Positions 25,261 to 40,237 of a stretch of DNA of 64,000 nt are shown in pieces. The notes beneath the pieces are model-generated. The model had not been told where the DNA came from, made no database searches, and saw nothing but the letters and a program-made list of their open reading frames with translations. The DNA comes from JAWLAT01 sp041395325 (GTDB lineage: Bacteria > Pseudomonadota > Gammaproteobacteria > Xanthomonadales > SZUA-5). Both the position numbers and the translations under genes were made by a program. The DNA lies in the NCBI GenBank assembly GCA_041395325.1, contig JAWLAT010000014.1, positions 1-64,000 on the forward strand. Direction: 5' to 3'. Position 1 is the stretch's first letter. Every line of letters begins with the position of its first letter.

Positions 25261-25800
25261 TCAGGACCGCAGCGGGAAACTGAAGGCTTCCAACAGCGCC
25301 TTCGCTTCCGCGTCCGTTCCTGCCGTCGTACCAATACAGATGTCCATGCCCCGGAGCGCGTCGACCTGGTCGTACTCGATCTCGGGGAAGATGATCTGTT
25401 CCTTCACACCAAAGTTGTAGTTGCCGCGACCGTCGAAAGACTTGGGGTTCAATCCACGGAAGTCACGTACACGCGGCAGCGCCACATTGATCAGACGATC
25501 GAGGAACTCGAACATCTTGGCGCGACGCAGCGTGACCTTGCAGCCGATCGGAAAACCCTCGCGAATCTTGAACGAGGCGACCGAGACGCGCGCGTTCCGA
25601 ACCACCGGCTTCTGGCCGGAGATCCGCGTCATCTCATCGACTGCATTCTCGAGCAGCTTCTTGTTGCCAACGGCCTCGCCCACGCCCATGTTGAGCGTGA
25701 TCTTGGTCAGACGCGGGACCATCATCGGATTCGCGTAGCTGAACTTCTCCGTCAGCTGCGGAACCACGCTATCCCGATAGAAATCTTGCAAACGGGTCAT
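25261..25800 (-). CDS. rplE: 50S ribosomal protein L5
   Basis: 179 residues from ATG 25800 (MTRLQDFYRDSVVPQLTEKF), the family length; KITLNMGVGEAVGNKKLLE and FRGLNPKSFDGRGNYNFGVK are diagnostic. Binds 5S rRNA and contacts P-site tRNA. GAGG 9 bp upstream favours this ATG over 25806. Coupled to rplX, which ends 11 bp earlier. Confidence 0.97.
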   Translation of the reverse strand: MTRLQDFYRDSVVPQLTEKFSYANPMMVPRLTKITLNMGVGEAVGNKKLLENAVDEMTRISGQKPVVRNARVSVASFKIREGFPIGCKVTLRRAKMFEFLDRLINVALPRVRDFRGLNPKSFDGRGNYNFGVKEQIIFPEIEYDQVDALRGMDICIGTTAGTDAEAKALLEAFSFPLRS

Positions 25801-25811
25801 CGCCATCGTCC

Positions 25812-26129
25812 TCAAACGTCTACCATCTCACCGGTAGAGCGGAAAATCCTGACCTTGCGGCCATCTTCGAGCTGCTTGAAGCCGACTCGATCAGCCTTCT
25901 TCGTCGCGTGGTTGTAGAGCGCCACATTGGAAATGTGCAGAGAAGCCTCGCGCTCGACGATGCCGCCCGGCTGGTTCCGGTTCGGATCGGGGCGCGTATG
26001 GCGCTTGACCATGTTGACGTTCTCGACGAACACGCGGTCGTCAGCGGTCACTCGCAGCACATTGCCACGCTGACCCTTCGCCTTGCCGGTGGTGACGATC
26101 ACCTCGTCACCCTTCTTGATCTTGTTCAT
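25812..26129 (-). CDS. rplX: 50S ribosomal protein L24
   Basis: 105 residues with KOW motif: MNKIKKGDEVIVTTGKAKGQ then RGNVLRVTADDRVFVENVN. An assembly initiator protein for the 50S subunit. In the spc operon between rplN and rplE. Confidence 0.98.
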   Translation of the reverse strand: MNKIKKGDEVIVTTGKAKGQRGNVLRVTADDRVFVENVNMVKRHTRPDPNRNQPGGIVEREASLHISNVALYNHATKKADRVGFKQLEDGRKVRIFRSTGEMVDV

Positions 26130-26142
26130 GACTGCACCTGCC

Positions 26143-26511
26143 TCAGAGCACTTCCGGCGCCAGCGAAACGATCTTCATGAACCGTTCGCCACGCAGTTCA
26201 CGCGTCACCGGCCCGAAAATACGGGTACCGATCGGCTCGAACTTGTTGTTCAGCAGCACCGCGGCGGGGGCATCGAAGCGGATCAGCGATCCATCCGGGC
26301 GACGGACGCCCTTGCGGGTCCGCACCACAACAGCGGCATAGACCTCGCCCTTCTTCACCTTGCCACGCGGGATGGCATCCTTGACCGTGACCTTGATGAT
26401 GTCACCGATCTCGGCATAACGGCGCTTGGAACCACCCAGCACCTTGATACACATCAGATTCTTGGCGCCGCTGTTGTCGGCGGCCTCCAGCATGCTCTGC
26501 ATCTGGATCAT
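26143..26511 (-). CDS. rplN: 50S ribosomal protein L14
   Basis: 122 residues: MIQMQSMLEAADNSGAKNLM, KVLGGSKRRYAEIGDIIKVT, with the C-terminal FMKIVSLAPEVL. Binds 23S and forms intersubunit bridges. First gene of the classical spc operon, here 11 bp after rpsQ with no visible promoter, so it is probably cotranscribed with the S10 genes. Confidence 0.98.
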   Translation of the reverse strand: MIQMQSMLEAADNSGAKNLMCIKVLGGSKRRYAEIGDIIKVTVKDAIPRGKVKKGEVYAAVVVRTRKGVRRPDGSLIRFDAPAAVLLNNKFEPIGTRIFGPVTRELRGERFMKIVSLAPEVL

Positions 26512-26522
26512 CGCTCACCTCC

Positions 26523-26789
26523 TCAGGCTGTCGGCGCCACGCTAACGACTTCAGCCACCTGCCAGGACTTGTTCTTGCTCATCGGCCGGCACGGCACGAT
26601 GCGCACGACGTCTCCGGTCTTGGCCACGCTGTCGGCGTCGTGCGCCATCAGCTTCGTCGAACGACGCAGGTACTTGCCGTAGATTCCGTGCTTGACCTGA
26701 CGCTCGATCAGGACCGTCACGGTCTTGTTCATCTTGTCGCTGACCACCCTGCCAGTGAGGGATCGACTCTGGGTCTGCTGCTCGCTCAT
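26523..26789 (-). CDS. rpsQ: 30S ribosomal protein S17
   Basis: 88 residues of OB fold: RSLTGRVVSDKMNKTVTVLI, then RSTKLMAHDADSVAKTGDVV. Primary 16S binder. Start ATG 26789 overlaps the rpmC stop (ATGA). Last gene of the S10 group. Confidence 0.98.
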   Translation of the reverse strand: MSEQQTQSRSLTGRVVSDKMNKTVTVLIERQVKHGIYGKYLRRSTKLMAHDADSVAKTGDVVRIVPCRPMSKNKSWQVAEVVSVAPTA

Positions 26790-26986
26790 GCCTGGTTCTT
26801 CCGCTGCAACTCACCCAGAACCGACTTGATTCGGGCGATATCCCGGCGCACGCGCTTCACCTGATGAGTCTGCGAAAACTGACCCATGGCGCGCTGCATG
26901 CGCATGTTGAACTGCTCACGACGCAATTCCACCAGCTGCGTCTCGAGCTCCTGCTTGCTCTTGCTACGAAGGTCCTTGGCGTACAT
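26786..26986 (-). CDS. rpmC: 50S ribosomal protein L29
   Basis: 66 residues: MYAKDLRSKSKQELETQLVE, LRREQFNMRMQRAMGQFSQT, a two-helix protein at the tunnel exit. ATG 26986 overlaps the rplP stop by one base (TGATG); a GTG at 26989 adds one residue. Confidence 0.97.
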   Translation of the reverse strand: MYAKDLRSKSKQELETQLVELRREQFNMRMQRAMGQFSQTHQVKRVRRDIARIKSVLGELQRKNQA

Positions 26987-27399
26987 CACAGCACCGCCCT
27001 GCTAACAAACGTCGATTTGACACTGAGCTTGGCCGCAGCGAGCTTAAAGGCTTCGCGAGCGACGTCTTCGCTCACCCCTTCAATTTCGTACAGCATCCGG
27101 CCGGGCTGAATCTGGGCGACCCAGTACTCCACGTTGCCCTTGCCGCTACCCATACGAACCTCGATGGGCTTCTGCGTGATCGGCTTGTCCGGGAACACGC
27201 GGATCCACAGCTTGCCGCCGCGACGCACATAGCGGGAAATCGTGCGGCGAGCAGACTCGATCTGGCGCGCCGTCAGTCGACCATGCTCGGTCGCCTTCAG
27301 GCCAAACTGACCGAAGCTCACCTCATTGGCGACAAACGCCAGACCGCGATTGCGACCCTTATGCGTCTTTCGGTACTTGGTTCTCTTGGGCTGCAGCAT
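26986..27399 (-). CDS. rplP: 50S ribosomal protein L16
   Basis: 137 residues: MLQPKRTKYRKTHKGRNRGL, FGQFGLKATEHGRLTARQIE, RRTISRYVRRGGKLWIRVFP. Needed for peptidyl transferase centre architecture and A-site tRNA placement. 10 bp after rpsC. Confidence 0.98.
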   Translation of the reverse strand: MLQPKRTKYRKTHKGRNRGLAFVANEVSFGQFGLKATEHGRLTARQIESARRTISRYVRRGGKLWIRVFPDKPITQKPIEVRMGSGKGNVEYWVAQIQPGRMLYEIEGVSEDVAREAFKLAAAKLSVKSTFVSRAVL

Positions 27400-27409
27400 T
27401 GCTCAACTC

Positions 27410-28093
27410 CTACTTCGCCTGCGCGCGTTCGCGCTCGCCCTTGCCTTCGACTGGCGGGGCGTACAGGTCGAAAATTTCGCCCTTGTAGATCCACACCTTC
27501 ACGCCAATCACACCGTAGGTGGTCCTGGCTTCGGCAAACCCGTAATCCACGTCCGCACGCAGCGTATGCAGCGGCACGCGACCCTCCCGGTACCACTCGC
27601 TGCGCGCGATTTCCGCACCATTGAGTCGACCGGCGACATTGATCTTGATGCCCTGGGCACCCAGGCGCATCGCATTGCCCACCGAGCGCTTCATTGCGCG
27701 GCGGAACATGATTCGGCGCTCCAACTGCTGGCAAATGCTCTCGGCTACCAGCTGCGCATCCAGCTCCGGCTTGCGGATCTCGGCCACGTTGACGTGCGTC
27801 GGGACGCCCATCAGATCCGAGATCTCCTTGCGCAGCTTCTCGATGTCCTCACCCTTCTTGCCGATCACCACACCCGGACGCGCCGTGTGAATGGTGATCC
27901 GCGCGGTCTTGGCCGGACGCTCGATCTGGATACGGCTGACACCGGCCTGACTGAGCTTGCTGCGCAGGAATTCGCGAACCTTCAGATCGGCTTCGAGATA
28001 GTCGGCAAACTCTTTCTTGCCGGCATACCACTTGGAATTCCAGTCACGCGAGATGCCGAGGCGGATGCCAACTGGATTGACTTTATGACCCAT
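27410..28093 (-). CDS. rpsC: 30S ribosomal protein S3
   Basis: 227 residues: MGHKVNPVGIRLGISRDWNS; KH domain with ITIHTARPGVVIGKKGEDIE; C-terminal GRLNGAEIARSEWYREGRVP. Part of the mRNA entry tunnel and helicase. 11 bp after rplV. Confidence 0.98.
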   Translation of the reverse strand: MGHKVNPVGIRLGISRDWNSKWYAGKKEFADYLEADLKVREFLRSKLSQAGVSRIQIERPAKTARITIHTARPGVVIGKKGEDIEKLRKEISDLMGVPTHVNVAEIRKPELDAQLVAESICQQLERRIMFRRAMKRSVGNAMRLGAQGIKINVAGRLNGAEIARSEWYREGRVPLHTLRADVDYGFAEARTTYGVIGVKVWIYKGEIFDLYAPPVEGKGERERAQAK

Positions 28094-28104
28094 GTTTCTC
28101 TCCC

Positions 28105-28449
28105 TCAGCCCTTGCCGACCTGATCGCCAACCACGACCGTGATGTGCGCGGTCCGCTTGACGATCCGGTTGCCACGACCCTTGGCACGAGCGTGCATGCG
28201 CTTCAGACGCGGACCCTCGTCAACGAAGATCGTCTGCACCTTCAGCTCATCCACGTCAGCCCCAAGGTTGTTTTCGGCATTGGACACCGCCGACAACAGC
28301 ACCTTGCGGATCAGATGGGCGGCCTTCTTGTCGCTGAAGGCCAGCAGACCCTCGGCCTGGCCAACAGCCATGCCACGGACCTGATCGGCCACGAGACGGG
28401 CCTTCTGCGGGGAGATCCGAGCCCCCTTGTGAATTGCACGCGCTTCCAT
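28105..28449 (-). CDS. rplV: 50S ribosomal protein L22
   Basis: 114 residues: MEARAIHKGARISPQKARLV at the start, C-terminal hairpin FVDEGPRLKRMHARAKGRGN lining the exit tunnel, a site where macrolide resistance changes arise. 5 bp after rpsS. Confidence 0.98.
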   Translation of the reverse strand: MEARAIHKGARISPQKARLVADQVRGMAVGQAEGLLAFSDKKAAHLIRKVLLSAVSNAENNLGADVDELKVQTIFVDEGPRLKRMHARAKGRGNRIVKRTAHITVVVGDQVGKG

Positions 28450-28454
28450 CTCGC

Positions 28455-28733
28455 TTACCTCTTCCCAGCCTTCTTGTCGCCAGCGTGGCCCTTGAAGGTC
28501 CGTGTCGGCGCGAACTCGCCGAGCTTGTGCCCGACCATGTTTTCATTGACCAGGACCGGCACGTGCTGGCGCCCGTTGTGCACAGCGATGGTCAGACCGA
28601 CCATTTCCGGCACTACCATGGAGCGACGCGACCAGGTCTTGATGGGACGCTTGCTGCTGGAGGCAAGGGTCTGCTCGACCTTCTTGATCAGATGCAGGTC
28701 CACGAAAGGACCCTTTCTAAGCGAACGAGGCAT
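28455..28733 (-). CDS. rpsS: 30S ribosomal protein S19
   Basis: 92 residues: MPRSLRKGPFVDLHLIKKVE, RRSMVVPEMVGLTIAVHNG, HKLGEFAPTRTFKGHAGDKK. Binds the 30S head with S13. 18 bp after rplB. Confidence 0.98.
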   Translation of the reverse strand: MPRSLRKGPFVDLHLIKKVEQTLASSSKRPIKTWSRRSMVVPEMVGLTIAVHNGRQHVPVLVNENMVGHKLGEFAPTRTFKGHAGDKKAGKR

Positions 28734-28751
28734 GACTCAATGATCTCCTGA

Positions 28752-29579
28752 TCAGCTCTTACGACGCCGAACGATGAAGCGCTCGGTACGCTTGTTCTTG
28801 CGGGTCTTGTAACCCTTCGTCGGCACACCCCACGGGGTCACCGGGTGCGGGTTGCCCTGACCGGACTTGCCCTCACCACCACCGTGCGGATGATCAACCG
28901 GGTTCATCACCACACCGCGGACCGTCGGACGGATACCGCGCCAACGCTTCGCACCGGCCTTGCCCAGCTGCCGCAGGTTGTGCTCGCTGTTGCTGACTTC
29001 GCCGATCATCGCGCGGCAATCAGCCGGCACCTTGCGCATCTCACCGGAGCGCAGACGCAGCGTTGCGTAGCCCTGCTCGCGAGCAACCAATTGCACCGAA
29101 GCGCCCGCACTGCGTGCCAACTGCGCACCCTTGCCCGGCTTCATTTCCACGCAGCACAGTTGCGTACCGACCGGAATGTTGCGCAGCGGCAGGCTGTTGC
29201 CGACACGAATCGGGGCGTCGCGACCGGACAGCAGCTCGTCACCTTCACGCACGCCCTTCGGCGCAATGATGTAACGACGCTCGCCATCGAGATACTTCAA
29301 CAGGGCGATGTGCGCAGTCCGGTTCGGATCGTACTCGACCCGCTCGACGGTGCAGGGCACGCCGTCCTTGCGACGCTTGAAGTCGACAATACGGTAATGC
29401 TGGCGGCTGCCACCACCACGATGACGCGTGGTGATACGACCGTTGTTGTTGCGGCCGCCGGTGTTTGATTTCGGCTCCGTAAGCGCTTCGAACGGACCGC
29501 CCTTGTGCAGGTGCGGATGAACGACCTTTACCAGACCGCGGCGACCTGGGGAGGTCGGCTTGACCTTAATCGCTGGCAT
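28752..29579 (-). CDS. rplB: 50S ribosomal protein L2
   Basis: 275 residues: IKVKPTSPGRRGLVKVVHPH, NNGRITTRHRGGGSRQHYRI, and the C-terminal GVVMNPVDHPHGGGEGKSGQ with the essential histidine. Required for subunit association and peptidyl transfer. 13 bp after rplW. Confidence 0.98.
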   Translation of the reverse strand: MPAIKVKPTSPGRRGLVKVVHPHLHKGGPFEALTEPKSNTGGRNNNGRITTRHRGGGSRQHYRIVDFKRRKDGVPCTVERVEYDPNRTAHIALLKYLDGERRYIIAPKGVREGDELLSGRDAPIRVGNSLPLRNIPVGTQLCCVEMKPGKGAQLARSAGASVQLVAREQGYATLRLRSGEMRKVPADCRAMIGEVSNSEHNLRQLGKAGAKRWRGIRPTVRGVVMNPVDHPHGGGEGKSGQGNPHPVTPWGVPTKGYKTRKNKRTERFIVRRRKS

Positions 29580-29592
29580 CGCTGATCTCTCC

Positions 29593-29889
29593 TCAACCCT
29601 CGCCGCCCAAGTCGATGCTCTGTCCCGGCATCAACTTGACGTAGGCCTTGCGCCAGTCCGAACGCTGTCCCTGACGGAAGCGGAAGCTCTTGCTCTTCCC
29701 CTTGACGTTCAGGACCCGCACGTTGTCGACCTTGACCTTGAACAGATCCTCGACAGCGGACTTGATGTCGGCCTTGGTGGCCGTACGGTCGACCTTGAAA
29801 ACATACTGATTCACTTCACCCTGCACGCGCACGGTCTTCTCAGACACGTGCGGCGCACGGATCACCTGCAGCAGGCGTTCGGTACTCAT
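29593..29889 (-). CDS. rplW: 50S ribosomal protein L23
   Basis: 98 residues from ATG 29889, which overlaps the rplD stop (ATGA) and has GGAG upstream: MSTERLLQVIRAPHVSEKTV, FKVDRTATKADIKSAVEDLF. Docking site for trigger factor and SRP at the tunnel exit. Confidence 0.98.
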   Translation of the reverse strand: MSTERLLQVIRAPHVSEKTVRVQGEVNQYVFKVDRTATKADIKSAVEDLFKVKVDNVRVLNVKGKSKSFRFRQGQRSDWRKAYVKLMPGQSIDLGGEG

Positions 29890-30485
29890 GACAACCACTC
29901 CTCAATCTGCTTGAGCGCAGCAGTCGTCACCACCACCTTCTTCGAACCGACCAGCGACACCGGGTCGAGACCGTTGACATCGGTGATGTGCACGTGCGCC
30001 ACGTTGCGAGAGGCCAGGTGCAGCGCCTCACTGACTTCGGAGGTCACGATCAGACCCGAGTCCAAACCGAGCGACTTCAGCTTGGCCGTGTAGTCGCGCG
30101 TCTTTGGTGCGTCGACATCGAAGCTTTCGACCACTGCCAGACGTTCACTACGAACCAGCTCGGACAGGATCACCTGCATGGCAGCGCGGTACATCTTGCG
30201 GTTGAGCTTCTGGGAGTGATCACGCGGTTGCGCCGCAAACGCACGACCACCACCGACGAAAATCGGCGCCTTGTAGTCACCGTGGCGCGCACCGCCGCCC
30301 TTTTGACGCTTGAACTTCTTGGTCGTGCCGGACACAGCCGAACGATTCTTCTGCGCCTTGGTGCCCGCCCTGCCGCCGGCCATGTAGGCCACGACCGCCT
30401 GATGCACCAGGCCTTCGACATACTCGCGACCGAAAACGCCGTCAGCCACCGTGACCGCGCCGCCGCCCTGGATCTGCAATTCCAT
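29886..30485 (-). CDS. rplD: 50S ribosomal protein L4
   Basis: 199 residues from ATG 30485 (MELQIQGGGAVTVADGVFGR); the tunnel loop GTKAQKNRSAVSGTTKKFKR and KGGGARHGDYKAPIFVGGG are clear. In E. coli L4 represses the S10 operon; no leader hairpin of that type was resolved here. 13 bp after rplC. Confidence 0.97.
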   Translation of the reverse strand: MELQIQGGGAVTVADGVFGREYVEGLVHQAVVAYMAGGRAGTKAQKNRSAVSGTTKKFKRQKGGGARHGDYKAPIFVGGGRAFAAQPRDHSQKLNRKMYRAAMQVILSELVRSERLAVVESFDVDAPKTRDYTAKLKSLGLDSGLIVTSEVSEALHLASRNVAHVHITDVNGLDPVSLVGSKKVVVTTAALKQIEEWLS

Positions 30486-30498
30486 CGTCGATCCTCCC

Positions 30499-31137
30499 TC
30501 AGGCCTTGACCGCGGTGCGCACGACCACGTCGGCGCCAGTCGCGCCAGGAACGGCGCCACGAATCAGCAGCAGTCCACGCTCGGCGTCAACCCGCACCAA
30601 CTCCAGATTCTGAGTGGTCTGCCGGTCGCTGCCCATGTGGCCAGCCATCTTCTTGCCCTTGAACACGCGACCCGGGGTCTGCCGCTGACCGATCGAGCCA
30701 GGGGCACGGTGAGACAGCGAGTTACCGTGCGTGGCGTCGCCCATGCGGAAGTTGTGCCGCTTGATCGTGCCCTGGAAGCCCTTGCCCTTGGTGACGCCGG
30801 AGACGTCAACGCGCTGGCCAGCTTCGAAACGATCCGCCTTGAGTTCGGCACCCACCTCGAGCTGCGACAGCTCTTCGGCTTCGGCACGGAACTCAACCAA
30901 TCCGCGGCAGGCACCGACTTCGGCTTTCGCCAAGTGACCCGCCAACGGCTTGTTGATCAGTGAAGGACGCTTGGTCCCGTAGGCGACCTGAACGGCGCTG
31001 TAGCCATCCGTGTCGTTCGTTTTGATTTGCGTGACGCGATTGGCATCCACCTCGATCACCGTCACCGGAATGGAAGCCCCTTCCGCGGTGAAGATGCGGG
31101 TCATGCCGCTCTTCCGTCCGATTAGCCCGATACCCAT
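30499..31137 (-). CDS. rplC: 50S ribosomal protein L3
   Basis: 212 residues: MGIGLIGRKSGMTRIFTAEG; DVSGVTKGKGFQGTIKRHNF; HRAPGSIGQRQTPGRVFKGK, containing the glutamine methylated by PrmB in E. coli. Early 50S assembly protein near the peptidyl transferase centre. 18 bp after rpsJ. Confidence 0.98.
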   Translation of the reverse strand: MGIGLIGRKSGMTRIFTAEGASIPVTVIEVDANRVTQIKTNDTDGYSAVQVAYGTKRPSLINKPLAGHLAKAEVGACRGLVEFRAEAEELSQLEVGAELKADRFEAGQRVDVSGVTKGKGFQGTIKRHNFRMGDATHGNSLSHRAPGSIGQRQTPGRVFKGKKMAGHMGSDRQTTQNLELVRVDAERGLLLIRGAVPGATGADVVVRTAVKA

Positions 31138-31155
31138 GGCCGCATCGTCCTTCGA

Positions 31156-31470
31156 TCAGTAAAGCTTGATTTGCACGTCCACGCCAGCGGCGAGGTCGAG
31201 CTTCATGAGGGCATCGACCGTCTTGTCGTTCGGGTCGACGATGTCCAGGACACGCTTGTGAGTACGAGTTTCGTACTGGTCGCGAGCGTCCTTGTCCACG
31301 TGCGGGGAGACGAGGATGGTGTAGCGTTCAATCTTGGTCGGCAACGGGATTGGGCCCCGTACCTGTGCGCCGGTCCGCTTGGCGGTCTCGACAATCTCAC
31401 TGGCCGACTTGTCGATCAAACGATGATCGAACGCCTTCAGCCGAATGCGAATTCGCTGTTGTTCTGCCAC
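31156..31470 (-). CDS. rpsJ: 30S ribosomal protein S10
   Basis: 104 residues from a GTG at 31470 (AEQQRIRIRLKAFDHRLIDK), with GGGAG 6 bp upstream; this gives the normal family length, and longer upstream starts run through the promoter. S10 (NusE) is also a component of NusB-dependent antitermination. First gene of the S10 operon. Confidence 0.96.
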   Translation of the reverse strand: MAEQQRIRIRLKAFDHRLIDKSASEIVETAKRTGAQVRGPIPLPTKIERYTILVSPHVDKDARDQYETRTHKRVLDIVDPNDKTVDALMKLDLAAGVDVQIKLY

Positions 31471-31590
31471 GTTTTTCTCCCTAGCGGTGTTAACGCTGCG
31501 CATTTCGCGCACTCGCCACATCCTTGAGCTAACGCCCCACCGCCGATGACGAAACACCCCGGCAGGGCCGGGGCATCAATCGAGCCAGCT

Positions 31591-31618
31591 ATAATAGCAG
31601 GTTTCTCGGTCTTGTCAA
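31591..31618 (-). promoter_or_regulatory. Sigma70 promoter of the S10 operon
   Basis: On the minus strand TTGACA (31618-31613), 16-bp spacer, TATTAT (31596-31591), followed by A. The -35 is perfect, the -10 5/6. It lies 120 bp upstream of the rpsJ start and abuts the tufA terminator. Confidence 0.85.
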
Positions 31619-31619
31619 A

Positions 31620-31648
31620 GACAAGGGCGAGAAAATCTCGCCCTTGTC
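31620..31648 (-). terminator. Terminator hairpin after tufA
   Basis: Perfect 13-bp stem GACAAGGGCGAGA/TCTCGCCCTTGTC with a 3-nt loop, 36 bp past the tufA stop. The only T-run after it is the TTT of the next promoter's -35, so termination may be partial. Confidence 0.75.
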
Positions 31649-31684
31649 TGCGTCCGCGGGCGTAATGCGCCCTGCCGAACGGTA

Positions 31685-32875
<1,191 letters not shown>

Positions 32876-32912
32876 GACTACCTCAAACTGATCAATTGCG
32901 GTTGGATTAGGG

Positions 32913-35003
<2,091 letters not shown>

Positions 35004-35045
35004 GCGTTTAGCTCCTTCCGTAGTGCCAGCCAGTGCCGCGAAGGG

Positions 35046-35513
35046 CTACCAGCGATAGTGAGCGAACGCCTTGTTCGCCTCGGCCATGCGATGGGTTTCT
35101 TCCCGCTTCTTGACGGCCGCACCACGATTCTCGGAGGCATCCATCAGTTCGGCGGCCAGCTTGCGCGGCATCGTGCTCTCGCCACGCTTGCGTGCAGCGT
35201 CGATCATCCAGCGCATCGCCAGCGCAGTACGCCGCTGCGGGCGAACCTCGACCGGCACCTGATAGGTGGCGCCACCGACGCGGCGGGACTTGACCTCGAC
35301 CGCCGGGGAAACGTTGTTGATCGCCTTCTCGACCACGTCGAGCGGCGTCGCCGACTTGCGCTCGATGTCGGTGATCGCGCCATAGAGAATCTTCTCGGCG
35401 ACCGACTTCTTTCCGCTGCGCATGATCATGTTGACGAAGCGAGCAATCATTTCGCTGCCGAACTTCGGGTCGGGCAGCACTTCGCGCGGCCCGTGGGAGC
35501 CTTTCCGGGACAT
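35046..35513 (-). CDS. rpsG: 30S ribosomal protein S7
   Basis: 155 residues: SRKGSHGPREVLPDPKFGSE, VEVKSRRVGGATYQVPVEVR, RKLAAELMDASENRGAAVKK. Nucleates the 30S head and, in E. coli, represses the str operon translationally. 21 bp after rpsL. Confidence 0.98.
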   Translation of the reverse strand: MSRKGSHGPREVLPDPKFGSEMIARFVNMIMRSGKKSVAEKILYGAITDIERKSATPLDVVEKAINNVSPAVEVKSRRVGGATYQVPVEVRPQRRTALAMRWMIDAARKRGESTMPRKLAAELMDASENRGAAVKKREETHRMAEANKAFAHYRW

Positions 35514-35534
35514 GGATTTATCCTCGCTTGTCTA

Positions 35535-35909
35535 TCAGGACTTCGGGCGCTTGGCGCCGTACTTGCTGCGCGCCTGACGGCGCTTGGCCACGCCGGCCGC
35601 ATCCAGGCTGCCGCGCACGGTGTGATAGCGCACACCCGGGAGGTCCTTGACACGACCACCACGGATCAGCACCACGGAGTGCTCCTGCAGGTTGTGACCT
35701 TCGCCACCGATGTAGCTGATCACCTCGAAGCCGTTGGTCAGGCGCACCTTCGCCACCTTCCGCAGGGCGGAATTGGGCTTCTTCGGCGTCGTCGTGTAGA
35801 CGCGCGTGCAGACGCCGCGGCGCTGCGGGCAGTTTTCCAGCGCCGGAGAAGCGCTCTTGTAGGTCTTGGGGCGCCGTGCCTTACGCACGAGCTGATTGAT
35901 CGTCGCCAT
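35535..35909 (-). CDS. rpsL: 30S ribosomal protein S12
   Basis: 124 residues: MATINQLVRKARRPKTYKSA; KKPNSALRKVAKVRLTNGFE; GRVKDLPGVRYHTVRGSLDA. Decoding-centre protein; both streptomycin-related lysines (the K in TTPKKPNS and the K in GRVKDLPG) are wild type. First gene of the str operon. Confidence 0.98.
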   Translation of the reverse strand: MATINQLVRKARRPKTYKSASPALENCPQRRGVCTRVYTTTPKKPNSALRKVAKVRLTNGFEVISYIGGEGHNLQEHSVVLIRGGRVKDLPGVRYHTVRGSLDAAGVAKRRQARSKYGAKRPKS

Positions 35910-35965
35910 GGAGCAATCCTTAAGAAAACAAACGACAGACCGTTGCCGGCCTGTCGAGACCGGAG

Positions 35966-35995
35966 AATGTAGCAGTTAAATTTTTGAACTGTCAA
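35966..35995 (-). promoter_or_regulatory. Sigma70 promoter of the str operon
   Basis: Minus strand TTGACA (35995-35990), 18-bp spacer, TACATT (35971-35966). The -35 is perfect and overlaps the foot of the rpoC terminator stem. It lies 57 bp upstream of the rpsL ATG. Confidence 0.75.
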
Positions 35996-36020
35996 GCGGT
36001 CGGCGTGAATCCGACCGCTT
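35994..36020 (-). terminator. Terminator hairpin after rpoC
   Basis: AAGCGGTCGG/CCGACCGCTT, a perfect 10-bp stem with a 7-nt loop, 11 bp past the rpoC stop. A downstream run AAAAATTT follows after GACAGTTC; the stem foot doubles as the str -35. Confidence 0.75.
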
Positions 36021-36031
36021 GATCTGCTCGC

Positions 36032-40225
<4,194 letters not shown>

Positions 40226-40237
40226 GTCTGACTCCGC

